The notes under the pieces are model-generated. The model ran no database searches. It was not told the DNA's origin and was given only the letters and a program-made list of their open reading frames with translations. Positions 1-4,966 of a stretch of 5,918 bases of DNA are shown in pieces (the stretch's first letter is position 1; every line of letters starts with the position of its first letter). Source of the stretch: a bacterium. GTDB lineage: Bacteria > Patescibacteriota > Microgenomatia > Levybacterales > UBA12049. The position numbers and the translations under genes are program-made. The stretch covers positions 1 to 5,918 of the forward strand of contig JAKAEF010000067.1 of NCBI GenBank assembly GCA_021820025.1, given 5' to 3'.

Positions 1-162
1 TTTAAAATTGGGAATAATGTTGGACAAATAAGTATTCTAAATCAAATTTCTACAGTTCTCATTGTATTAGCATCCATTCTTTATCTTAAAGAAAGAAAAA
101 ATATTTTTCTTAAAATTATTGGTTCTGTAATTGCATTTATTGGTGTAGTTTTATTAAGGTAA
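1..162 (+). CDS. EamA/DMT-type transporter, C-terminal fragment
   Basis: This is the 3' end of a gene that enters the window already open. Frame 1 reads 53 residues to a TAA at 160-162. The fragment has two hydrophobic stretches, around residues 11-26 and 35-52, separated by the short charged turn LKERKN. It ends with a segment of the type IGSVIAFIGVVLL. That pattern, a transmembrane helix, a Leu-x-Glu-Arg turn, then a final helix with a G...GV..L ending, is typical of the last two helices of EamA-domain drug/metabolite transporters. Such proteins usually have ten helices and export or import small metabolites across the inner membrane. The substrate cannot be told from this fragment. An 80-nt gap separates it from nadD, which has its own promoter, so the two are probably not one operon. 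The fold assignment is fairly secure but rests on only 53 residues. Confidence 0.7.
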   Translation, partial: FKIGNNVGQISILNQISTVLIVLASILYLKERKNIFLKIIGSVIAFIGVVLLR

Positions 163-225
163 TTATCTTCTTTTAATATCCTTTTAAAAATTAAAGGTAA
201 CTCCTATGATTTTTGGATACAATTT

Positions 226-234
226 TGATAAAAT
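226..234 (+). promoter_or_regulatory. Extended -10 promoter for nadD, leaderless spacing
   Basis: TGATAAAAT fits the extended -10 consensus TGnTAnnnT, with TG at 226-227 and the hexamer TAAAAT at 229-234. Only 8 nt (235-242) lie between the hexamer and the nadD ATG at 243. Sigma-70 type transcription usually starts about 6-8 nt past the hexamer, so the transcript should begin at about 241-243 with little or no 5' leader. No good -35 is seen at the expected distance: ATGATT at 206-211 matches TTGACA at only three positions. This is as expected for an extended -10 promoter. No Shine-Dalgarno sequence precedes the ATG. Confidence 0.6.
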
Positions 235-242
235 AGCTCCAT

Positions 243-806
243 ATGCAAATTGCTGTGTTTGGCGGACGCTTTGACCCTCCTCATGTTGGTCATTTAGCAG
301 TTGCTCGAGAAATTCTTAAGGTACGTCAGGATATTGATGAAGTATGGCTTATGCCGGCAAATACACATCCTTGGCGTCCTATTAAAGCATCCTCAATAGA
401 TAGATATAATATGTTAAAACTTATGGAAGAGCCAAAGATTAAAGCATCAAATTTAGATATTGCCAGAGGAGGAGAAACATATACAATAGACACAGTTCAC
501 GAATTGCTAAAAGATAGGGCAAATAGATATTTTTGGGTGTGTGGAATAGATCAATTAAAAGATTTTCATAGGTGGAGAGAATACGAAGAATTAAAACGGC
601 TTATTGATTTTTTGGTTTTTCCAAGAAAAGGATACGATGAAAAAACAAATTTACCGAATAAGTTTACTCTAATTAAAGGAGACTTCGAGGCATCTGATTT
701 GTCTTCTAGTCATATTCGTGATTTAATTCAACAAGGAAAATCTATTGCAGGGTTGGTAACACCAAAAGTAGAACAATATATAAAAGAAAAGCATTTATAT
801 GAATAA
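243..806 (+). CDS. nadD: Nicotinate-nucleotide adenylyltransferase
   Basis: NadD is a cytoplasmic enzyme that adenylates nicotinate mononucleotide with ATP to give deamido-NAD and pyrophosphate, the penultimate step of NAD+ synthesis. The 187-residue product has the expected length and all nucleotidyltransferase signatures. The N-terminal strand leads into GGRFDPPHVGH at residues 7-17, containing the HxGH catalytic motif (14-17). GGETYTIDTVHEL matches the family's G.SYTIDTL region. CGIDQLKDFHRW matches the G.Dql..f..W region. SSSHIRDLI at 154-162 is the C-terminal (I)SST.IR motif that binds ATP phosphates. The ATG at 243 is chosen because it opens directly onto the first Rossmann strand and sits at leaderless distance from an extended -10 element. 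The last codons overlap the start of nadE by 8 nt, so the two genes are almost certainly co-transcribed and translationally coupled. Nothing in the sequence suggests truncation or loss of active-site residues. Confidence 0.95.
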   Translation: MQIAVFGGRFDPPHVGHLAVAREILKVRQDIDEVWLMPANTHPWRPIKASSIDRYNMLKLMEEPKIKASNLDIARGGETYTIDTVHELLKDRANRYFWVCGIDQLKDFHRWREYEELKRLIDFLVFPRKGYDEKTNLPNKFTLIKGDFEASDLSSSHIRDLIQQGKSIAGLVTPKVEQYIKEKHLYE

Positions 807-1578
807 TTTTTTTGAAATTAATTTAGAAAAAACAGCCAAAAATATTGAAGAATTTATACGAAAAGAAGTTTTATTAGCAAATTTTTCTGATGTAGTAATT
901 GGAGTTTCGGGAGGAGTTGATTCGGCTCTTTCTGCAACACTTGCTGTTAGAGCTTTAGGAGCAAGTCATGTACATGTTTGTATGTTGCCTTATGGGCAGC
1001 TTAATCAAGAAGGCGTTATAGATGCAAATGATCTTATTCAAACATTAAAAGTTCCGCAACAAAATATTCATACAATAAATATTCAACCAAGCGTTGACAC
1101 ATTGCTTAATCAATTAAGAGACATAACAGATATTAGAAAAGGGAATATAATGGCAAGAATGAGAATGATTTATTTATTTGATCTAGCTAAAAAAACAAAT
1201 GGTCTTGTTCTTGGGACAGAAAACCAATCAGAACATTTACTTGGTTATTTTACCCGCTTTGGTGATGAAGCATCAGATATAGAACCAATTCGCTCGTTAT
1301 ATAAAACGCATGTGTGGGAATTAGCAAAATATGTTGGAGTGCCTGGATCGATTATTCTTAAGGCGCCCACAGCTGGACTATGGAGTGAGCAGACTGATGA
1401 AAAAGAATTAGGGTTTTCTTATAGAGATGCAGATATTGTTTTATATAATTTTTTTGAAAAAAAATTGCCAGAATCAGAAATTGAAAAATTGGGCGTTTCC
1501 AAAGAAACAATTACGCGTGTTTTACAGCGTGTAAAAGAAAACAATTTTAAGCATCATCTTCCCAAAATTTTCTCCTAA
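799..1578 (+). CDS. nadE: NH3-dependent NAD+ synthetase
   Basis: NadE converts deamido-NAD to NAD+ using ATP and ammonia, via an adenylated intermediate. The 259 residues match the length of the short, ammonia-dependent class. There is no N-terminal glutaminase domain, so free NH3 must be the nitrogen donor. Visible motifs in order are the PP-loop SGGVDS (37-42), RKGNIMARMRM (113-123), GTENQSEHLLGYFTRFGD (139-156), PIRSLYKT (163-170), PTAGLW (190-195), QTDE (198-201) and the basic C-terminal KHHLP (251-255). These are the family's ATP and deamido-NAD contacts, and all look intact. The start ATG (799-801) lies inside the end of nadD. The sequence ATGAATAA carries the nadE start and the nadD stop together, so ribosomes finishing nadD can begin nadE. 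No Shine-Dalgarno sequence or separate promoter is visible. With nadD this makes a two-gene module able to turn nicotinate mononucleotide into NAD+. No gene supplying nicotinate mononucleotide is in the window. Confidence 0.96.
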   Translation: MNNFFEINLEKTAKNIEEFIRKEVLLANFSDVVIGVSGGVDSALSATLAVRALGASHVHVCMLPYGQLNQEGVIDANDLIQTLKVPQQNIHTINIQPSVDTLLNQLRDITDIRKGNIMARMRMIYLFDLAKKTNGLVLGTENQSEHLLGYFTRFGDEASDIEPIRSLYKTHVWELAKYVGVPGSIILKAPTAGLWSEQTDEKELGFSYRDADIVLYNFFEKKLPESEIEKLGVSKETITRVLQRVKENNFKHHLPKIFS

Positions 1579-1587
1579 TGGTACACT
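1579..1587 (+). promoter_or_regulatory. Extended -10 promoter fused to nadE stop codon
   Basis: TGGTACACT is an extended -10 element: TG at 1579-1580 and the hexamer TACACT at 1582-1587. It begins on the base after the nadE stop TAA (1576-1578). Nine bases (1588-1596) separate the hexamer from the ATG at 1597, a distance that predicts a leaderless or nearly leaderless transcript. A possible -35, TTCCCA at 1559-1564, matches TTGACA at four of six positions with 17-nt spacing, but it lies within nadE codons and may be chance. The whole block resembles the one before cysS (2440-2451). Confidence 0.55.
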
Positions 1588-1596
1588 AAATCCACT

Positions 1597-2442
1597 ATGG
1601 CAGATGGAATGTCGGGACTCAGTCTTTCAGAAATGGGGATTAGTACTGTTAAAAAAAGTGCTAAAGTAGTACAAAAGGCCGCGAATCCTTTTGTTCAGGG
1701 AGTTAAACAACAGGTAACAGGCTCAAATCAGAGTGGACAAGTGCCACCATCGGAAGCTGCTGCCACAGCCCAAAAACCTGTGCAACAGGGATCAGTACCA
1801 CCAAGCGAAGGGACAGTATTTGATATCTTTTCTCAGGCAAAACAACAGGTCGCAGGAAACAAACAAACAACATCTTCATCTGCAGGTCAACAAATTTTTG
1901 GGCAACAAAAACCGACAAGTCAAAAACCGCAAGGGGGGACACTTTTTACCCAACAACAAGTTCCACCAAAAACTACAAATGAAGGTGGGGGTCAAATGGC
2001 AGGAAATTTTGATCTTAATAGTATGTTTGGTGAAAAAAATCCTTTAGGAACAAAAATGCAATCGCCCGTAATTCAACAACCTGCTGCTCCTCAAATGTCA
2101 GAGGCAGAAAAAGCACAAAAAAGAGAAGAAGAAAAACAAAAATTGGAAACACTTAGAAAGCATTTGTTTGATGCATACAAACAAGAATTTATAGAAGAAG
2201 CAGAAGGTAAAAAAGGCCAAAAAGAGGAAAGTGTGCAAGAAAGACAACAACGGGAAGAGCAGGAAGAGCAAGAAAAACAAGCAAAAAAACAAAAAGAAGA
2301 AGAAAAAATGGAATTTATACAAGCTCCAACAAGTAGCAGTAAAATGCCCGGACTTCCTGGTATGAAAAAAGCAAAATCTGCAATTATGAACCTTCTTAAG
2401 CCGCGACAAGGTTCGAAAGAAGGCAGAAACAGTAAAGGATAA
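1597..2442 (+). CDS. Gln/Lys/Glu-rich coiled-coil protein of unknown function
   Basis: I do not recognise a named family. The 281-residue product has no signal peptide or membrane helix and divides into four parts. Residues 8-42 could form an amphipathic helix. Residues 43-165 are low-complexity and rich in Q, S, P, G and T. They include two copies of VPPSE (49-53, 67-71), a related VPPK (122-125), and two similar segments, KQQVTGSNQ (37-45) and KQQVAGNKQ (82-90). Residues 169-239 are highly charged (E, K, Q) and probably form a helix or coiled coil. Residues 240-281 are basic, with PGLPG at 251-255. The open frame, its own promoter and a clean TAA stop argue that it is real despite its composition. 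ATG codons at 1609 and 1633 are alternative starts, but 1597 best fits the promoter. I recall proteins of similar design (disordered Q-rich front, charged helix, basic tail) in Microgenomates genomes, but I cannot verify homology. A scaffold or nucleic-acid-binding role is possible but unsupported by any motif. Confidence 0.8.
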   Translation: MADGMSGLSLSEMGISTVKKSAKVVQKAANPFVQGVKQQVTGSNQSGQVPPSEAAATAQKPVQQGSVPPSEGTVFDIFSQAKQQVAGNKQTTSSSAGQQIFGQQKPTSQKPQGGTLFTQQQVPPKTTNEGGGQMAGNFDLNSMFGEKNPLGTKMQSPVIQQPAAPQMSEAEKAQKREEEKQKLETLRKHLFDAYKQEFIEEAEGKKGQKEESVQERQQREEQEEQEKQAKKQKEEEKMEFIQAPTSSSKMPGLPGMKKAKSAIMNLLKPRQGSKEGRNSKG

Positions 2443-2451
2443 TGGTATAAT
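2443..2451 (+). promoter_or_regulatory. Consensus extended -10 promoter for cysS, leaderless spacing
   Basis: TGGTATAAT is a perfect extended -10: TG at 2443-2444 and the consensus hexamer TATAAT at 2446-2451. It directly follows the TAA stop of the preceding gene (2440-2442). Eight bases (2452-2459) then lead to the cysS ATG at 2460, so the expected transcription start is at about the start codon. The region where a -35 would lie (near 2423-2428) reads GCAGAA and is not -35-like. There is no Shine-Dalgarno motif. This is the strongest promoter candidate in the window and probably drives cysS and the two genes after it. Confidence 0.75.
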
Positions 2452-2459
2452 ACAACGAT

Positions 2460-3839
2460 ATGTTAAAAATTTATAATACATTGACTCGTTCTGTTGAAGA
2501 ATTTACTCCAATTCATCCACCCCAGGTTGGTATGTATTCTTGCGGGCCAACAGTTTATGATTATCAGCACATTGGGCATATGCGTCGTTATGTGGGAGAT
2601 GATATTTTAATCAGAATTCTGCAATGGAATGGATTTGAAGTAAAGCATGTAATGAATATTACAGATGTGGGTCATTTAACATCCGATTCCGATTCAGGAG
2701 AAGACAAAATGGAAAAAGGTGCAAAAAAGTTTGGTCTTTCTGTTTGGGATATTGCACAAAAATTTGAAAAACAATTTTTTGATAGTACTGATGCACTACA
2801 TATTATTCGTCCAAATATATTAATGCATGCAACAGATTATATTGATGAACAAATAGAACTTGTAGAAATTTTAGAAAAAAAAGGATTTACCTATAGGTTA
2901 GATGATGGAGTTTATTTTGATACATCAAAATTTTCAGATTATTTTAAGCTTTCCAGACAAAATCCTGATGAATTAAAAAAAGGAGCAAGGGTTGAATTTA
3001 TAGAGGGTAAAAAAAATCCATCTGATTTTGCTTTATGGAAATTCTCAAAACCAACAGAAAAGCGCCAAATGGAATGGGAGAGTCCTTGGGGAAAAGGATT
3101 TCCCGGCTGGCATATAGAATGTAGTGCAATGTCAATGAAAGAATTAGGAGAGACGTTTGATATCCATACTGGAGGTATTGATCATATTGCGATTCATCAT
3201 ACAAATGAAATTGCACAAGCTGAATGTGCAACCGGCAAACCGTTTGTAAAATATTGGGTTCATCATAACTTTTTAACAGTAGAGGGAGAAAAAATGAGTA
3301 AAAGTTTGGGAAATATTTTTACAGTTCAAGATGTAGTAGAAAAAGGATTTGATCCAATGGCATTAAGATATTTATATCTACAAACACATTACAGGCAAGA
3401 AATGAATTTTACTTGGGAATCATTAGAAGCTGCACAAACTGCATACAAAAAATTAATAAGAGAATTTAAATCATGGGATAAAAATGGGCTTCCGAGCCAA
3501 GAATATTTAGAGGCATTTACGAATGCATTAAATGATGATTTAAATACGCCAAAAGCATTAGCAGTTATTTGGGAATTAGTAAAAGCTCCAATTGACAGTA
3601 AGATAAAAGCAGCAACACTGACAGATATAGATGGAGTATTAGGTCTTGGAATATTAGAAAAGGAATTGGAAGAAGAAAAAATTGAAGTACCACAAGAAAT
3701 TATGGATTTAGCAAAAGAGCGAGAGGATTTTAGAAAAGCTGGAGATTTTACAGCCTCTGATGAAATAAGAAAAAAAATTTTTGATTTAGGATTTGAGATT
3801 AAAGATACAAAGAGTGGGTTTGAAATTTCTAAAAAGTAA
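2460..3839 (+). CDS. cysS: Cysteinyl-tRNA synthetase
   Basis: CysS charges tRNA-Cys with cysteine in two ATP-dependent steps. The 459 residues match the usual length of this class I enzyme. The active-site motif HIGH is at 37-40, following CGPTVYD (28-34), and KMSKS is at 278-282. The four zinc ligands that discriminate cysteine align with those of the E. coli enzyme: C28, C221 (in WHIECSAMS), H246 and E250 (in HHTNE). TGGIDHIAIHHTNE (237-250) is the conserved active-site strand and helix. The C-terminal third (from about residue 320) is the helical DALR/anticodon-binding part, including LNDDLNTPKAL (357-367), and ends without extra domains. The ATG at 2460 is favoured by the consensus extended -10 element 8 nt upstream and by C28 falling at its usual distance from the N-terminus. 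Two small genes follow with 1-nt gaps and are probably co-expressed. No frameshift is seen, although the gene contains a run of eight A at 2875-2882. Confidence 0.97.
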   Translation: MLKIYNTLTRSVEEFTPIHPPQVGMYSCGPTVYDYQHIGHMRRYVGDDILIRILQWNGFEVKHVMNITDVGHLTSDSDSGEDKMEKGAKKFGLSVWDIAQKFEKQFFDSTDALHIIRPNILMHATDYIDEQIELVEILEKKGFTYRLDDGVYFDTSKFSDYFKLSRQNPDELKKGARVEFIEGKKNPSDFALWKFSKPTEKRQMEWESPWGKGFPGWHIECSAMSMKELGETFDIHTGGIDHIAIHHTNEIAQAECATGKPFVKYWVHHNFLTVEGEKMSKSLGNIFTVQDVVEKGFDPMALRYLYLQTHYRQEMNFTWESLEAAQTAYKKLIREFKSWDKNGLPSQEYLEAFTNALNDDLNTPKALAVIWELVKAPIDSKIKAATLTDIDGVLGLGILEKELEEEKIEVPQEIMDLAKEREDFRKAGDFTASDEIRKKIFDLGFEIKDTKSGFEISKK

Positions 3840-3840
3840 T

Positions 3841-4188
3841 ATGCCAACACCGATTACTGTTTGCCCAAAGTGTGGAAATACAGTTTTTCCAACAGATGAA
3901 TTTTGTTCACATTGTGGATTTAGATTATCTTTCCAACAAGAACAATTTTCTATTGGCAAAATAATTTGGATTATTTTTGTAAGTATTGTTTTACCTCCAT
4001 TTGGTCTTGTTTGGACATTTAAATACTTTAAAAGTAAAAATACTTTCCAGAAAAAAATTGCAATTATGTCTCTAGTATTAACTGTTGTCTCAATAATTTT
4101 GAATATCTGGATAGGAGTAGGAATTTTTTCTGCTGTTAACCAACAAGTGAATCAAGTTAACACCCAATTAAAAGGGTTAGGGTATTAA
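3841..4188 (+). CDS. Zinc-ribbon protein with two membrane helices
   Basis: The 115-residue product begins with a compact zinc ribbon: CPKC (8-11) and CSHC (22-25), a Cys-x2-Cys, ten-residue spacer, Cys-x2-Cys arrangement that should bind one Zn2+. Two hydrophobic segments follow, at about 39-60 (with LPPFGLVW) and 73-97. The C-terminus is a short polar tail rich in Q and N. The basic loop between the helices (KYFKSKN, KK) suggests it is cytoplasmic, which would put both ends outside; the zinc ribbon argues for the opposite, so topology is unresolved. An in-frame ATG at 3793 lies inside cysS and would only add cysS-overlapping sequence. ATG 3841, one base after the cysS stop in TAATATG, is preferred. 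I recall similar small zinc-ribbon/two-helix proteins in Patescibacteria, with no known function. Its position suggests co-expression with cysS, but a functional tie to tRNA charging is only inferred. Confidence 0.85.
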   Translation: MPTPITVCPKCGNTVFPTDEFCSHCGFRLSFQQEQFSIGKIIWIIFVSIVLPPFGLVWTFKYFKSKNTFQKKIAIMSLVLTVVSIILNIWIGVGIFSAVNQQVNQVNTQLKGLGY

Positions 4189-4189
4189 T

Positions 4190-4597
4190 ATGCAATATTT
4201 TTTAGCAAAAACAGATCCTGAGACGTATTCAATTAACGATTTTGAAAAAGATAAAGAAATTATTTGGAGTGGTGTTAGGAATGCTCAGGCTGTAATTTTC
4301 TTAAAAAAAATGGAAAAAGGGGATAGAGTATTTATTTACCATTCACAAGGAGAAGCAGCAATTGTGGGTTTAGCAGAAGTGGTTGGGAATAGTAGGCCAG
4401 ACCCAGATGATAAAAAAAGCTGGCTTGTTGATTTTATTTTTATTAAAAAATTTTCTCAACCATTTATAACTTTGCAGCAAATAAAAAGGGAAGGAAAATT
4501 TTCTGATTTTCGCTTGGTTAAACAAAGCAGACTTTCTGTAATGGATGTACCTATAAATGTTTTAGAATTTTTTAAAAAACAAGGATTAGATTTTTAA
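4190..4597 (+). CDS. EVE-domain protein, putative modified-base binder
   Basis: The 135 residues form a single EVE domain, a PUA-like fold related to YTH and ASCH. Known members bind modified bases in DNA or RNA. Family signatures appear in order: MQYFLAKTDPETYS (1-14) in place of the usual YW..KSEP..YS start; WSGVRNAQA (26-34), the WdGVRN.qA motif; MEKGDRVFIYHS (41-52), the M..GD.v..YHS motif; IVGLAEVV (58-65); PDP (70-72); SWLVDF (77-82); ITLQQIK (93-99); and RLSV (114-117). The aromatic and GVRN residues associated with the base-binding pocket are present, so the domain is probably functional. It is slightly shorter than many family members. It starts 1 nt after the zinc-ribbon gene through the same TAATATG junction seen after cysS, implying one transcript and coupled translation. 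Its stop overlaps by a few bases with the end of a decayed minus-strand gene. The ligand, DNA or RNA, cannot be determined from sequence alone. Confidence 0.92.
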   Translation: MQYFLAKTDPETYSINDFEKDKEIIWSGVRNAQAVIFLKKMEKGDRVFIYHSQGEAAIVGLAEVVGNSRPDPDDKKSWLVDFIFIKKFSQPFITLQQIKREGKFSDFRLVKQSRLSVMDVPINVLEFFKKQGLDF

Positions 4598-4866
4598 ATT
4601 ATTCGCTTCCTTGGTCTATCAATTCCTTTTCTGATTCTATCTCCTACGTTTTCTTGACCTTCTTGCTTGTCTTCTTCGGAATTTCCCCATCGGTTTTTTA
4701 GTTCGCTTTCTGCTGTATTTAATTTGGCTTTAATATCAGCTAGTTCAAAGTCATATTTTTTTTGTCATCTTCTGTAGCAGATGGCATATTTTTTTTGAAT
4801 TGTTTCTATTTGGTTTTATATCCATTAATTTTTTTCTCGCAACTGATCATTAATTGAATTCCCCAT
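4594..4866 (-). pseudogene. Decayed small coding region with several frameshifts
   Basis: The minus strand opens with ATG at 4866-4864 (MGNSINDQLREK...). It is interrupted in frame by TAA at 4827-4825, TAA at 4818-4816 and TGA at 4767-4765. After that it is open for 56 codons to a TAA at 4596-4594. Protein-like pieces lie in shifting frames: LMDIKPN, then QIETIQKK, then MPSATEDDKK, then YDFELADIKAKLNTAESEL and a basic end, GIDRPRKRII. They could be joined by single-base changes, several near T runs (A on the coding strand) at 4756-4763, 4789-4796 and 4829-4835. First and last pieces share one frame, so the changes would cancel. The restored product of about 90 residues would be charged, helical and basic at its C-terminus. 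I do not recognise a family. It could be a true pseudogene or the result of sequence errors. Intact neighbours with equally long A runs (2875-2882, 4303-4310) make general homopolymer error less likely. The convergent end overlaps the EVE stop by 4 nt. Confidence 0.5.
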
Positions 4867-4906
4867 ATTTATATTACAAAGAGAAACTATGAATATTTAA
4901 TTAGAG

Positions 4907-4961
4907 AATAGTAACGCCATTGTAACAATGCTTGTTTCTTATTTATAAAAGTATTACTATT
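4907..4961. repeat. Nested inverted repeats upstream of the DoxX gene
   Basis: Two dyads occupy the gap before the DoxX-family gene. The inner one, CATTGTAACAATG at 4918-4930, has perfect 6-bp arms around a single central base. The outer one pairs AATAGTAA (4907-4914) with TTACTATT (4954-4961), a perfect 8-bp inverted repeat whose right arm covers the likely -10 element. Short dyads next to or over a promoter are typical of binding sites for dimeric repressors. No regulator gene is present here. In AT-rich DNA such arms can occur by chance, so this is suggestive only. Confidence 0.4.
4932..4960 (+). promoter_or_regulatory. Possible promoter of the DoxX-family gene
   Basis: TTGTTT (4932-4937) and TACTAT (4955-4960) are separated by 17 nt, matching sigma-70 spacing; they match the consensus at three and four positions. 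Six bases then lead to the ATG at 4967, again giving an almost leaderless transcript. An alternative pair is TTGTAA (4920-4925) with TATAAA (4944-4949) at 18-nt spacing, which would give a leader of roughly 10 nt. The two cannot be separated by inspection. There is no Shine-Dalgarno motif before the ATG. The rest of the 4867-4966 gap shows only the inverted repeats. Confidence 0.4.
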
Positions 4962-4966
4962 TTTAT

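Noticed and set aside
180..197. Hairpin CCTTT...AAAGG between the transporter fragment and nadD as a terminator
   Set aside because: The stem is short and AT-rich, with a bulge, and is not followed by a T run.
206..274. Short frame opening at ATG 206 after GGTAACTCCT, ahead of nadD
   Set aside because: It encodes only 22 residues in a different frame, overlaps the nadD start and has no conserved content; the promoter position favours ATG 243.
1703..2047. Alternative plus- and minus-strand frames inside the orphan gene
   Set aside because: These are by-products of low-complexity sequence. The frame starting at 1597 has the promoter, full length and coherent domain layout.
1578..2450. Micro-frames ATG-GTA-CAC-TAA (1578-1589) and ATG-GTA-TAA (2442-2450) overlapping preceding stops
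   Set aside because: They look like reinitiation leaders, but the same bases form extended -10 elements at correct spacing, and two- or three-residue leaders have no independent support.
2098..2481. Long minus-strand open frame rich in Phe, Leu and Cys opposite the orphan gene
   Set aside because: It is the antisense of the Lys/Glu/Gln-rich coiled-coil part, where GAA/AAA/CAA codons read back as TTC/TTT/TTG. It has no promoter or recognisable domain.
2998..3231. 77-codon minus-strand frame within cysS
   Set aside because: It lies opposite the conserved zinc-ligand region of cysS and resembles no known protein.
3389..3850. 153-codon minus-strand frame opposite the 3' part of cysS
   Set aside because: It is Ser/Phe-rich antisense of conserved cysS helices with no recognisable domain; cysS is unambiguous on the plus strand.
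4765..4767. TGA recoded as glycine, as in Gracilibacteria and Absconditabacteria
   Set aside because: The TGA occurs only inside the decayed region, which also has in-frame TAA codons. None of the recognised genes contains an in-frame TGA, so the standard code fits.
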